This document shows positions 17,926-27,089 of a stretch of DNA of 59,339 bases, piece after piece. A model generated the notes under the pieces. The model searched no databases. It saw only the letters and a list, made by a program, of their open reading frames with translations, and was not told where the DNA came from. The position numbers and the translations under genes are program-made. The stretch comes from Bacilli bacterium (lineage in GTDB: Bacteria; Bacillota_I; Bacilli_A; RFN20; CAG-826), in assembly GCA_024408075.1 (NCBI GenBank), contig JAKSVK010000007.1, positions 1 to 59,339 of the forward strand, given 5' to 3'. Positions within the stretch are counted from its first letter, which is position 1. Each line of letters opens with the position of its first letter.

Positions 17926-19035
17926 TTATTTAATGATTTTTACATCCTCCTTCTGAATAATATTCTTCTCGCTTAAGATATTATCATCCACTGGCATTCT
18001 CTCTTGAACTGGAAGCATTTCTTCGCGGTAAGTTGCTTCCCCTTCTTGATACCAATACGCAGTAGCGGAGAAATCGTCACTACGGTGATTAGCGTGACCA
18101 TGTTCAATAGTTACTCTAATCTCTTTTTGGAAAGGAATTGGATCGAGGATGTGATAACGATAATATGTTATTTTTCCTTTCCAATTTGGTTTTCCAGGCA
18201 TAATTACTCCATGATATGGAGCGTTATATTCTTGAGTTGGGCACCAGGAAGTATTGAAATAATCTTCAGTACCTGTCCCATTTAGCGTTGGTAAAGGATC
18301 ACCATCGATAAATATCATATCGTCGCCTTCTCCAACCCAATCCCACTCACTATGTGTTGATAAATTATGAATATTGAGGTTAACACCACAATAGTGTCCT
18401 TTTCCGGTGGTATGAAGGATTAAAAAGTTATCTTCTCCTTTAATATTTGACCCACCAAAACAGAAATCAAAGTTATCTTTTGCTCTATTTTCTTCACTAA
18501 TTCCCTTGCATGGACAAACTCTTCTCCATCTTGCATGGAATCTCATCGGTTCATCGTGTTCTCTTTCTTCATAATCAATATAGAAATATAAAACTAATGT
18601 AGTCATACATTCATTTGTGACTTCAAATCTGGCTTTCTTAAATGGCATTGGCCACCAAGAATTAAAACCTCTTCCATTTTCTGGAGACATTTGAAGTGGA
18701 ACACTAACAAAGTTATGGCATAATCCATGTCCCATGCCAAAGAAATCACCTAATGGTGCTTCTACGGCCGGTTGTTTTTGATCATCCCAATAAATTCTAA
18801 GAATAACTTTTCTTAAAGCGTTCTTTTCAATTTCCCATTCAGGTTGTAAAAAGTTACTAATAGTGATCCAAATATGTCTTACAATACCTGGTTTATCTAT
18901 TTGACCAAAGGTCATTGTTTCATTAGGTTTAACGTAGAATCTATCATCATTACCACCTGTACGGTCATAACTTGATAGTCTTTTTCTTTTAAAATCTAAT
19001 GGTTTATAAATGTTTGAAATGTTTGATAATTCCAT
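17926..19035 (-). CDS. DUF2961 / GH172-like glycosidase (369 aa)
   Basis: Full-length DUF2961 protein: GQIDKPGIVRHIWITI near residues 44-59, PLGDFFGMGHG (94-104), FNSWWPMPF (124-132), GTGTEDYFN (253-261), YRYHILDPIPF (292-302) and TIEHGH (309-314). GH172 members characterised so far act on D-fructofuranosides and D-arabinofuranosides. The conserved acids Glu257 and Glu311 are candidate active-site residues by inference. No signal peptide, so it is cytoplasmic and probably acts on imported oligosaccharides. It lies between the ABC permeases and the surface protein/DUF4185 genes, which makes an exo-D-arabinofuranosidase role attractive. A difructose-anhydride or alpha-fructofuranoside enzyme is the main alternative. 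Confidence 0.85.
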   Translation of the reverse strand: MELSNISNIYKPLDFKRKRLSSYDRTGGNDDRFYVKPNETMTFGQIDKPGIVRHIWITISNFLQPEWEIEKNALRKVILRIYWDDQKQPAVEAPLGDFFGMGHGLCHNFVSVPLQMSPENGRGFNSWWPMPFKKARFEVTNECMTTLVLYFYIDYEEREHDEPMRFHARWRRVCPCKGISEENRAKDNFDFCFGGSNIKGEDNFLILHTTGKGHYCGVNLNIHNLSTHSEWDWVGEGDDMIFIDGDPLPTLNGTGTEDYFNTSWCPTQEYNAPYHGVIMPGKPNWKGKITYYRYHILDPIPFQKEIRVTIEHGHANHRSDDFSATAYWYQEGEATYREEMLPVQERMPVDDNILSEKNIIQKEDVKIIK

Positions 19036-19046
19036 AACCTCTCCTC

Positions 19047-19898
19047 CTATTTAAGACCACTTACTGCAATACCTGCGATAATCTTCTTTTGGAAGATGAT
19101 AAATAAAGTAAGTGGAATAATTATTGATAAAATTGTAGCGGCAATAACAATGCCGTATTCTCCAGAGTAAGTGGAGTTAAGAATTCTAATAACCTGCATA
19201 ACTTGAGCAATTTCTGAGTTATTTACAATAGTTAATGTTGGCCACATAAAGGAGTTCCAATATCCCATAAAGACTGATACACCAATAATAACCATTGGAG
19301 TAACGGACATTGGAAGGAAGACTTTGAAGAAAATCTTAAACCTTGAACATCCATCAATGATTGCGGCTTCTTCTAAACTTCGAGGAATTCCATAGTAGAA
19401 CTGCCTAAAGAAGAAGATGTTATACGCACTAACTAAACCAGGAATAATTAAAACCAATAGCGTATCCGTCATTTGCAGCACACTAACAACTCGTATTGAC
19501 GTTAATAAAATCGTAATTCCTGGAATAAACATAGTTATCAGGAAATAATACCAGAGGAAATTTTTACCTCTAAATTCGAAATTTGCGAATACATATGCAG
19601 CAAACATATTAACTAATAAACTTAATACAACTGCGATAACACTAACTAAGAAAGTGCTACCAATAGAAGAAATGAAGTTATAATCGTTAACTAAATTTGA
19701 AGTGAATATTTTTTCAAAATTCTTTGTATAGAAAACTTTAGGTAACCACTCATTTGGAATAGCCCAAATTTCTGCTTTATTTTTAAATGCTGCAGGTAGC
19801 ATCCAAATAATTGGAAAAAGTATAATTGCAGCAACAATAAGGCAAATTAGTGTGAAGACTATAGTTTTGACAAGTTTACGAACGTTTACATTTCTCAT
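19047..19898 (-). CDS. Sugar ABC transporter permease, MalG-like (283 aa)
   Basis: Six hydrophobic helices with the EAA loop LEEAAIIDGCSRFKIFFKVF followed by LPM, where ATPase subunits dock. The N-terminal helix ends in PIIWMLPAAFKNKAEI, typical of MalG/AraQ-like permeases, and the protein ends IIAGIAVSGLK, the usual GAVKG-type tail. It forms the membrane pore with the permease at 19900. The genes are separated by one base (TAATATG), implying coupled translation. It should import oligosaccharides delivered by the lipoprotein at 20834. Confidence 0.93.
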   Translation of the reverse strand: MRNVNVRKLVKTIVFTLICLIVAAIILFPIIWMLPAAFKNKAEIWAIPNEWLPKVFYTKNFEKIFTSNLVNDYNFISSIGSTFLVSVIAVVLSLLVNMFAAYVFANFEFRGKNFLWYYFLITMFIPGITILLTSIRVVSVLQMTDTLLVLIIPGLVSAYNIFFFRQFYYGIPRSLEEAAIIDGCSRFKIFFKVFLPMSVTPMVIIGVSVFMGYWNSFMWPTLTIVNNSEIAQVMQVIRILNSTYSGEYGIVIAATILSIIIPLTLFIIFQKKIIAGIAVSGLK

Positions 19899-19899
19899 A

Positions 19900-20826
19900 T
19901 TATGCGTCCTCGCTTCTCTTAGTCCTTAATGTTTTAAAGACAACAATATTAACTGCCATAATAAGTAACATTAAAATAATAGCTCCAGCAATAGTAACGT
20001 TATCTGGTCTTGATGGATCTCTAAATGAATTAAATAAATACAAAACTGGAGTCAAAGTGGTGTCTAAAGGAGCACCACCAGTCATCATCATTGGAATTTC
20101 CATCATCTGCATATACGCGGTAACCATATTAATAACTAACAAGACTGTATAATTTTTCATGTTAGGAATGGTGATATAAATCATTTTTTGGAATGAATTA
20201 GCACCATCAACGTTAGCAGCATTATAGTAATCTTCTGGAATATTAATTAAACCAGCGTACATAACTAAAGTGTTATATCCAAAACCAAGCCATAAAGTAG
20301 GAGCAATAATGGCAATGTAAGCTAGTGGAGTTGTGGATGTGAATGAAATAGGATCTTTATCTAGTAAGACACAAATTGAGGTAATCAGACCACCACCATA
20401 GTTAAAAATTAAGTTAAAAATAACACTAGCGATAATTCCTGAAATAAAGAACGGAACATAAATTAATACTTTCACTACTTTTCCAAACTTGTTATTCATT
20501 GCTCTAAGCACACAAGCGAATAAGAATGAGAAAATTAATAGTAAAGCAGAAATAATTGCCGTCATTATTAAAGCATTCAAGAATGATTTGAGATATAACT
20601 TATCCAAAGTGAATAAGTAATTATAGTTTTTAAATCCAACCCAAGCCCCAGTGTTATAGTCTTGGAAACTTCTTACAACTGCAAGAACTAAAGGCAAAAT
20701 GACGAAAACGGAAAGTAAAACGAAAGCTGGTAAGAGCATTAAATACGCGGTTTTGCTTCCACGGTATTTAAAGCGATTATGACGCTTCTTATTTACAACC
20801 TGATATTCGTCAAATGTGTATTCCAT
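19900..20826 (-). CDS. Sugar ABC transporter permease, MalF/UgpA-like (308 aa)
   Basis: A basic N-terminal tail (KKRHNRFKYRGSKTAY) leads into six helices. LPAFVLLSVFVILPL in helix 1 and the EAA loop NAANVDGANSFQKMIYITIP are diagnostic of the MalF/UgpA class. The companion MalG-like gene follows one base after its stop. Together they would make the transmembrane part of an oligosaccharide importer. Confidence 0.93.
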   Translation of the reverse strand: MEYTFDEYQVVNKKRHNRFKYRGSKTAYLMLLPAFVLLSVFVILPLVLAVVRSFQDYNTGAWVGFKNYNYLFTLDKLYLKSFLNALIMTAIISALLLIFSFLFACVLRAMNNKFGKVVKVLIYVPFFISGIIASVIFNLIFNYGGGLITSICVLLDKDPISFTSTTPLAYIAIIAPTLWLGFGYNTLVMYAGLINIPEDYYNAANVDGANSFQKMIYITIPNMKNYTVLLVINMVTAYMQMMEIPMMMTGGAPLDTTLTPVLYLFNSFRDPSRPDNVTIAGAIILMLLIMAVNIVVFKTLRTKRSEDA

Positions 20827-20833
20827 ATACTAT

Positions 20834-22186
20834 TTATTCTGGTTTTTTAGGAAAATCTGGGGAATTAATAATCTCGCTAATAGAAGAATAACAAGCGTTA
20901 ATAGCATTAATAATTGGTGCTTCTGGGTTTAAAGCAACAGTTTCAAGCATGTTAGTAACTGCACAAGCAATAGACCATGGATAAATTGCTTCTGGGATTG
21001 CTTTGCTTGCAACACCATCAATAACGTCAACCCATTCTTTCATTGAAGGAGTAACGTGCTCAGAAATATAGTTTGCAACTGATTTAGTAGCAGCAGCTTT
21101 TGAATAGTAAGCTGCTTGGAAATAACCAGCAGTTCTTTCTGCACTTTCTGCAAAGAACCACTCAATGACTTTAGCTGCTGCTTCTCTATGGGCGGTATCG
21201 CTTTGAGAAGAAATAGCATATGTCCATCCACCATTAGAAGCGGTTACTTTACTTGTATCACCACTCTTAGTAGGAATAACTGCAACACCAATATCACTAG
21301 CTTTTTCTGGGTATGTATGCATAATTTCAGCAATTGACCAACTACCACCAAATGTCATTGCGAGTTTGTTCATCGTTAATGCTTCAATAATATCGTTATA
21401 GCTTCCTTTTGGAGAAACTGCACCTTGTGGCACATAACCATTAATGTATAGTTTTTGCCAGAATTCGCATAAATCTTTATAACCACTATCAGCTGTAACT
21501 AAGCATTGTTTCCAGTCTTCTGAAATTGCAAGGCCATTTGTTAAGTTATATTGCATTCCATAAGTTGCCCATCCTGCGGCAGATCCAATTGGAATACCAA
21601 CACAGTATTGAGCTCTTTTTAAGGTTGGTTTAACTTTTGCACAAGCATCATATAACCAATCCCATGTAAGTTTTCCATCTTCTGGAACAGTAACATTAGC
21701 CCTTGCAAGAGCGCTCTTACTGTAATAGAAGAGGGTACTTGGTTCGGTTAGTTGTGGATAACTCCAAAGATGGCCTCTATATGTCATCATATCTTTAACA
21801 TTATCTTTAATATCATCAAGATATTCTTGTTTGATTAAACCTTCTAATTGAACTGCATCTCCTGTCTCAACTAAATCATTAAAGATGTTTCCATATGAAC
21901 ACATAAAGATATCAGGTGCTTGGCCTTGTTCTTTAGCAACTTTATAAGCATCTGTGTAAGCTTCATCTTCAAAGAATTTGACTCTTAATTGAATACCATC
22001 TGTCATATTGGAGTTAAATTCACTAACTCTACTATTCATATAGTTATTGGACCATTCTTCAAAGTTACGAAGATACATTGTAACTACAGTTGCTCCAGGT
22101 TCTTCTTGTTCTTTTTTTGATCCACATGAAGCTAACAGTGGAATTGCAATAAGAGCAGGAAGCAACATTTTGAGTACTTTTTTCAT
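20834..22186 (-). CDS. Extracellular sugar-binding lipoprotein of the ABC importer (450 aa)
   Basis: Signal peptide with lipobox LLASC (Cys21), then a family-1-type solute-binding protein: VVTMYLRNFEEW at the start, KEQGQAPDIFMCSYG, SYPQLTEPSTLFYYSKSAL, KLAMTFGGSWSI, and a final segment with the usual helical C-terminus. Length is normal. It would capture oligosaccharides outside the membrane and hand them to the permeases encoded directly downstream. The start is 27 bases after the end of the kinase/isomerase gene, with an SD (AGGAG). Confidence 0.93.
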   Translation of the reverse strand: MKKVLKMLLPALIAIPLLASCGSKKEQEEPGATVVTMYLRNFEEWSNNYMNSRVSEFNSNMTDGIQLRVKFFEDEAYTDAYKVAKEQGQAPDIFMCSYGNIFNDLVETGDAVQLEGLIKQEYLDDIKDNVKDMMTYRGHLWSYPQLTEPSTLFYYSKSALARANVTVPEDGKLTWDWLYDACAKVKPTLKRAQYCVGIPIGSAAGWATYGMQYNLTNGLAISEDWKQCLVTADSGYKDLCEFWQKLYINGYVPQGAVSPKGSYNDIIEALTMNKLAMTFGGSWSIAEIMHTYPEKASDIGVAVIPTKSGDTSKVTASNGGWTYAISSQSDTAHREAAAKVIEWFFAESAERTAGYFQAAYYSKAAATKSVANYISEHVTPSMKEWVDVIDGVASKAIPEAIYPWSIACAVTNMLETVALNPEAPIINAINACYSSISEIINSPDFPKKPE

Positions 22187-22213
22187 AAATTTTTTCTCCT
22201 TCTTTTGTTTAAT

Positions 22214-23818
22214 TTATTTCTTTTCACCTTCACGCAATTGGCCTAAGGTTCCGCCTGGATGCCATTTAACATATTGTTTTGGCGAGACTTTAGCGTCTTC
22301 TTGAAGAAGAACACTTAAACCCATTAAAACAAGTAGTTCAGCAATAATTGAAGTACGAGGAGCTCTATTTAATGGGCCTCCTTCATTATCAATATGTGCT
22401 AATAGATGAGCATCACTCATCTTAGCAAGTTTGCTTGAAGCATTTCCGCTTACGCCTATAATCTTGCAGCCATTATTTTTAACTGCGTATAAGGTGTTAA
22501 TTAATTCACTTGTATTTCCGCTGTTGCTTATAGCGATAACAACGTCTCCAGGAACAAGTTGACCTGAGCTACCATGAGCAGCTTCTGTACCATGTAAATA
22601 GTAAGCAGGAGTACCAGTAGAAGAGATTAAAGAAGCAAAATATTGAGCGATGTGTGATGGTTTTCCAATACCAGTAACATGCACTCTATTATTGTTTTCT
22701 TTTGCCTTTAATATGATATCTAAAGCATCCTTATATAAATCTCTATTTATGCTAGATAATGTACGATCAAATTCAAATGTCATGGTATTCTTGAAGACTT
22801 CTAAGGCATCTATTGATTGTTCTTTACAATCGTTAAATAATTTAACGATATGTTTGTATTCAGGATCTTTTAATGTAATAAGATATTCTTTAAGTTCATC
22901 ATAAGTGCATAAGGATGGCATTGCGCCCATTCTTTGCACAGTTAAACTTCCAACTGCGTTAGCAATATAAATACTATCTTTAACTGAATAGCCTTTACTT
23001 AGTGAAGAAACAAATGCTCCAATAAAGGAATCTCCAGCAGCAGTAGGATCAACTGATTTAACATTTTTAACACTTTCAACAAAATAATTTTCTTCTTTAT
23101 TAATAAAACAAGAACCATTACTTCCGAGAGTAATAATTAAATTTGATAAACCTTTGTTGAAAAGTATTTTGCTTCCTTTAAGAATGGATTCTTTATCTAA
23201 AGCACCATCTTTTGTAGTAACTGAGAATCCAGTTTGATCAAAAAATTCGTGTTCATTTGGCATCAAGAAGTCGATGTTTTTAATAAATTCATCACTTATT
23301 TTTTTACTTGGTGCAGGGTTAACGATAACTTTAACTCCCTTTTCATGAGCAATTTTTGCGAGATATTCATTTACTTCCATTGGAATTTCAAATTGAAGAA
23401 TAATGAAGTTATAATTTGTAATTTCATCTTCCAAAAATTTGACATCATCAACTGTTAAACGGAAGTTAGCCCCTGGGGTAAGAAGAATTCTATTTTGATA
23501 ATTTCCGTTTTTATCTTTTTGTAAGATGATTGAAGAAACTCCAGAATTTCCTTTGTCTTGGATAACGTTTTCAACATTGACATTGCTTTTTGCACAAGTT
23601 AAAACCAATTGCTTACCAAAACAATCGTCTCCAACTTTACCAATGAGAGTTGTATCACTATTTAATCGAGCAGCTTGAACTGCTTGGTTAGCGCCTTTTC
23701 CTCCATCAGCTTGACTAAATTTGTTGCCTAAAACCGTTTCACCTTCGTTTGGGATTTTATCTGTCTGTACAATTAAATCCTTAACAAATGAACCAACGAC
23801 TAAAATTCGTTTTTCCAT
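22214..23818 (-). CDS. Fusion of ribokinase-like sugar kinase and arabinose-5-phosphate-isomerase-like SIS domain (534 aa)
   Basis: Residues 1-315 are a PfkB/ribokinase-family kinase: DGGKGANQA (38-46) binds sugar and DPTAAGDSF (257-265) carries the catalytic Asp263 and the anion hole. Residues 325-534 are a SIS-domain isomerase of the KpsF/GutQ/KdsD type: TGIGKPSHIA (382-391), TEAAHGSSGQLVPGDVVIAI (411-430), SNSGNTSE (431-438) and WHPGGTLGQL (519-528). The CBS pair of KdsD is absent, as in the short API forms. KdsD-type enzymes interconvert D-arabinose 5-phosphate and D-ribulose 5-phosphate, and ribokinases phosphorylate pentoses at O5. The fusion could therefore turn D-arabinose into ribulose 5-phosphate. 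It is the first gene of the leftward operon, with an SD (AAAGGA) before ATG 23818. Kinase substrate (D-arabinose, D-ribose or fructose) is inferred from context only. Confidence 0.88.
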   Translation of the reverse strand: MEKRILVVGSFVKDLIVQTDKIPNEGETVLGNKFSQADGGKGANQAVQAARLNSDTTLIGKVGDDCFGKQLVLTCAKSNVNVENVIQDKGNSGVSSIILQKDKNGNYQNRILLTPGANFRLTVDDVKFLEDEITNYNFIILQFEIPMEVNEYLAKIAHEKGVKVIVNPAPSKKISDEFIKNIDFLMPNEHEFFDQTGFSVTTKDGALDKESILKGSKILFNKGLSNLIITLGSNGSCFINKEENYFVESVKNVKSVDPTAAGDSFIGAFVSSLSKGYSVKDSIYIANAVGSLTVQRMGAMPSLCTYDELKEYLITLKDPEYKHIVKLFNDCKEQSIDALEVFKNTMTFEFDRTLSSINRDLYKDALDIILKAKENNNRVHVTGIGKPSHIAQYFASLISSTGTPAYYLHGTEAAHGSSGQLVPGDVVIAISNSGNTSELINTLYAVKNNGCKIIGVSGNASSKLAKMSDAHLLAHIDNEGGPLNRAPRTSIIAELLVLMGLSVLLQEDAKVSPKQYVKWHPGGTLGQLREGEKK

Positions 23819-23842
23819 ACTAATAAGTCCTTTTTATATATA

Positions 23843-23852
23843 AAGTATACTT
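23843..23852. promoter_or_regulatory. Perfect palindrome in the divergent kinase/AraC promoter region
   Basis: AAGTATACTT is a perfect 10-bp palindrome in the 113-bp gap between the leftward carbohydrate operon and the AraC-type regulator. It overlaps a possible -10 (TATACT, reading left), so it could be an operator. No other copy was noticed nearby. Confidence 0.35.
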
Positions 23853-23931
23853 CGCAAGTGTGTGAAAAAAAATGTATTAATTTGTTATTATTTTAGTTCA
23901 ATAAAGTACAAATATATGTTTAAATATAGAT

Positions 23932-24783
23932 ATGAAAATGCACCTAAAAGACTCTGCTGAGCGCAGACATTACATAGTAAAACGCTATGATACAGTAGAT
24001 ACTAAAATTCAAACTTTATATGCTGGAGAATTTAAGGCTTCTTTAAACAAAAACATTCCTTCTCATTCACATACATTTCTTGAAATCATGTTTGTATCTA
24101 GTGGAAATGGTCAAATTACAATTGATAAAAAAATACATGATGTTCAGATGGGTGACATAGTAATTTACTATCCAAAACAACAACATGTTGAGTGGAGTGT
24201 CAAACCTAATGTTATGTCTACATTATTTTTCTCAGTTAAGCCTAATTCTCAGCTAAGATTAATGTTTAAAACTGCATCACCAGGAAATGTGCTTCATGTT
24301 CAAAACGAATATAGAGATTACTATAGTGTTTTTACTCTTTTAGTCAAAGAAGCAAAAAATGAAAATAAAAATTATTTTGACAAAATTGTTAACTGCTTAG
24401 CTAAAACAATTATTTTAAAAATTTTGCAACATTCAAGTTTAATTGAGGCAAAAGAAACAAACGAAACAGTTAATCGCATTAAAGACTATATCGATGAGCA
24501 TTATTTAGAGGATTTATCTTTGATCAATCTATATAAAAAGTTATACATTTCTGAGTTTTATGGCTCACGTTTATTTAAACAATATATTGGTACAACTCCT
24601 GTTTCTTATATTATTTCAAAACGTATGAGAGAAGCCCAAAACATGTTAGGTAATACAAACGAGACAATTACATCTATTGCATATAAATTAGGATATAAAG
24701 ATATTTACTATTTTACTAAGATATTTAAAAAAGAAGTTGGAGTTTCTCCTTCAGCATATAGAAAATCAATAAGCAACAAATAA
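23932..24783 (+). CDS. AraC-family transcriptional regulator with cupin sensor domain (283 aa)
   Basis: The N-terminal half is an AraC-type cupin: IPSHSHTFLEIMFVSSG and DIVIYYPKQQHVEW carry the usual His-rich ligand-binding pattern. The C-terminal 100 residues hold two HTH motifs: LSLINLYKKLYISEFYGSRL and ETITSIAYKLGYKDIYYFTK, ending FKKEVGVSPSAYRKS, a very well conserved AraC tail. It is divergent from the 13-gene sugar operon, so it probably activates that operon in response to an arabinose-type sugar. TATAGA (23925-23930) ends 7 bases before a second in-frame ATG at 23938, so a leaderless start there is possible. Confidence 0.93.
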   Translation: MKMHLKDSAERRHYIVKRYDTVDTKIQTLYAGEFKASLNKNIPSHSHTFLEIMFVSSGNGQITIDKKIHDVQMGDIVIYYPKQQHVEWSVKPNVMSTLFFSVKPNSQLRLMFKTASPGNVLHVQNEYRDYYSVFTLLVKEAKNENKNYFDKIVNCLAKTIILKILQHSSLIEAKETNETVNRIKDYIDEHYLEDLSLINLYKKLYISEFYGSRLFKQYIGTTPVSYIISKRMREAQNMLGNTNETITSIAYKLGYKDIYYFTKIFKKEVGVSPSAYRKSISNK

Positions 24784-24784
24784 A

Positions 24785-24828
24785 AAAAGAGTTGTTGTTC
24801 AACTTTGAAGTCATTAACAACTCTTTTT
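24785..24828. terminator. Bidirectional terminator between the AraC gene and the purine operon
   Basis: AAAAGAGTTGTT (24785-24796) pairs with AACAACTCTTTT (24816-24827), with A-runs and T-runs on both sides. It serves the regulator on the right-going strand and the YgeW-like gene on the left-going strand. Confidence 0.85.
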
Positions 24829-24838
24829 CTTTTAATTA

Positions 24839-25849
24839 TTATCTTCTATCTGAAGGAAGTTTGTCGTGAACAAATAGTGCCATGACTGCTTTAGCAGTAT
24901 GAATTCTGTTTTCAGCTTCTTGATAAACAACTGATTGAGGTCCATCAATAACACTGTCAACTACTTCATTAACTCTATCTGCTGGAAGAGCATGCATATA
25001 TCTACATGTAGGTTTTGCAAGCTTCATCTTTTCTTCAGTACATTTCCAATTCTTTAATGCGAGTAATGCATCATCAACAACTGTGGTAGATTGGTTAGTA
25101 ACCCATGAACCCCAGTTCTTAGGGAAGACAACATCTGCATCTCTATATGCCGCATCCATATCATGAGTAATAGTTAAACTACCACCATGTTCTTTAGCAT
25201 TCTTTCTTGCTTTTTCAATTACCCAATCAGGTAAATCATATCCTTCAGGATAAGCAAGAGTTACATCGATTCCATAACGTGGGAATAATAAGACTTGTGA
25301 AACTGGAACAGAAATTGGTTTTTTATGAGTTGTAGCCATAGCCCAAATAACTGAAACCTTTAAGTGTTCTGTCTTACCAAACTCATCTTCAATAGTCATT
25401 AAATCTGCTAATGCTTGCATTGGATGATATAAATCACATTGTAAGTTGATAATTGGTACTGTTGACCATTTAGCCATTTCACGAATATATTTGTTTCCAA
25501 GACCCCAGTTACAATATCTGCAAGCAATCATATGTCCAAAGCTTGAAAGAATTGTTGCTGTGTCTTTAGCACTTTCTCCATGAGCAATTTGCATCATAGA
25601 TGTGTCTAAGAAAGTAGCGTGTCCTCCAAGTTGAGCCATACCACTTTCAAATGAGTTTCTAGTTCTTGTTGATTGTTCAAAGAACATTAAGAAACCTGTT
25701 TTGTTTGTTAACCATTCTGTTGGTTCATTTGCATAGAAAGCATCTTTTAAGTCTCTTGAGACTTTTAACATATAGTCAATTTCTTCTTTTGTAAAATCTT
25801 CTAATGTAATAAGGTGTCTACCAGCAAATCTTGGTTGAATTTTTTCCAT
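24839..25849 (-). CDS. ygeW: YgeW-family carbamoyltransferase (336 aa)
   Basis: Aspartate/ornithine carbamoyltransferase fold. The carbamoyl-phosphate loop is STRTR (60-64) within FFEQSTRTRNSFE, with HPMQALADL (142-150) and MHALPADRVNEV near the C-terminus. These features and the neighbours point to the knotted carbamoyltransferase YgeW rather than OTC or ATC. YgeW belongs to the anaerobic purine-catabolic gene set, where a carbamoyl group is thought to be transferred to phosphate to allow ATP recovery; its exact substrate is not settled. E. coli YgeW has about 396 residues, so this is shorter. It is the last gene of the operon. Confidence 0.85.
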   Translation of the reverse strand: MEKIQPRFAGRHLITLEDFTKEEIDYMLKVSRDLKDAFYANEPTEWLTNKTGFLMFFEQSTRTRNSFESGMAQLGGHATFLDTSMMQIAHGESAKDTATILSSFGHMIACRYCNWGLGNKYIREMAKWSTVPIINLQCDLYHPMQALADLMTIEDEFGKTEHLKVSVIWAMATTHKKPISVPVSQVLLFPRYGIDVTLAYPEGYDLPDWVIEKARKNAKEHGGSLTITHDMDAAYRDADVVFPKNWGSWVTNQSTTVVDDALLALKNWKCTEEKMKLAKPTCRYMHALPADRVNEVVDSVIDGPQSVVYQEAENRIHTAKAVMALFVHDKLPSDRR

Positions 25850-25874
25850 TATTAATTTATCTCCTTAAAAATTC

Positions 25875-27089
25875 TTATTTTTTCAAATTCTCTAAATATA
25901 GAGTTGGCATAACAGCATATATTGCAGCACAAATAACAAGGTCTTGTTTTCTTGTTTTTTCATTTGGTGCATGTGCTTCTTTTTCATCACCAGGGCCAAA
26001 TCCTAAGCAAGGAATTCCATATCTTCCCATAATAGAAACTCCATTAGTTGAGAAAGTCCATTTATCAATAACTGGAGCTTTCTTAAATAAACCTTCATAT
26101 CCTTGTTTCATTGATTGAACATAAATACTTTCTTCTGGAATAACCCAAGTTGGGAAATAGCATTCTGTTGGATATAAAAGTCCAGTATAGCTAGGTCTTT
26201 CATATCTATACATAGAAACTACTGCTTTTGCTTCTTTTACTCCTGGTAGAGCTTCAATTTCTGCAATTGATGTTTTATCGTTTTCGCCAACAGTAAGTCT
26301 TCTATCAAGAGAAATCCAACATCCATCAGCAACAGCACATCTACTTGGTGATTTATGGAAAATTTGAGAAATTGTAACTGTACCTTTTCCTAAGAATGGA
26401 TCATATGCAAGTCCGTGTTCATTGAGGTCTTTAACTTGTTCAATGATTGGAGCCATTTTATAAATTGCATTATCTCCTCTTTCAGGTGCACTACCATGGC
26501 AAGAAATACCACGTACAGCAACCTTAATTTCCATTCTTCCACGATGGCCTCTATAAATTTGACAACTTGTTGGTTCAGTAGATACAACAAATTCTGGTCT
26601 AATTTTGTCTTCTTCAATAATGTATTGCCAGCAAAGTCCATCACAGTCTTCTTCTTGAACTGTACCAGTAATAACTAATGTATAGTCATCTTCAAGGCCT
26701 AAGTCTTTAATAATTTTAGCGGCATATACCATTGATGCCATACCACCTTCTTGGTCACTAGCACCACGTCCACCAATATGGACATCATCTTCAAATCCTT
26801 TATATGGATCAAATGTCCAGTTTTTGATTTCTCCAATACCAACAGTATCGATATGGGCATCCATACCAATGAGGTGTTTACCATGTCCGATATAACCTAA
26901 AATGTTTCCCATTGGATCAATAACAACTTTATCAAATCCAACTTTTTCCATTTCTTCTTTAATTCTTAAGACAACTTCTTTTTCTTCGCAAGATTCCGAA
27001 GGAATAGCAATCATATCTCTTAAGAATTTAGTCATATCTGCCTTATAGGACTCAGCCTTTTTAAGGACTTCTTCAAATGAAACTTTCAT
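25875..27089 (-). CDS. ygeY: YgeY-family M20 metallo-hydrolase (404 aa)
   Basis: M20 peptidase/deacylase fold: metal-binding [10 protein letters not shown] near residue 75, [14 protein letters not shown] with the catalytic acid, and an EE pair in [10 protein letters not shown], then the dimerisation domain beginning [13 protein letters not shown]. Family members remove acyl or carbamoyl groups with two metal ions. YgeY lies beside ygeW and ygeX in enterobacterial and clostridial purine clusters and is sometimes called selenium-metabolism-linked; no selenium gene is visible here. Start overlaps the upstream stop by one base (TAATG). Confidence 0.85.
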   Translation of the reverse strand: MKVSFEEVLKKAESYKADMTKFLRDMIAIPSESCEEKEVVLRIKEEMEKVGFDKVVIDPMGNILGYIGHGKHLIGMDAHIDTVGIGEIKNWTFDPYKGFEDDVHIGGRGASDQEGGMASMVYAAKIIKDLGLEDDYTLVITGTVQEEDCDGLCWQYIIEEDKIRPEFVVSTEPTSCQIYRGHRGRMEIKVAVRGISCHGSAPERGDNAIYKMAPIIEQVKDLNEHGLAYDPFLGKGTVTISQIFHKSPSRCAVADGCWISLDRRLTVGENDKTSIAEIEALPGVKEAKAVVSMYRYERPSYTGLLYPTECYFPTWVIPEESIYVQSMKQGYEGLFKKAPVIDKWTFSTNGVSIMGRYGIPCLGFGPGDEKEAHAPNEKTRKQDLVICAAIYAVMPTLYLENLKK

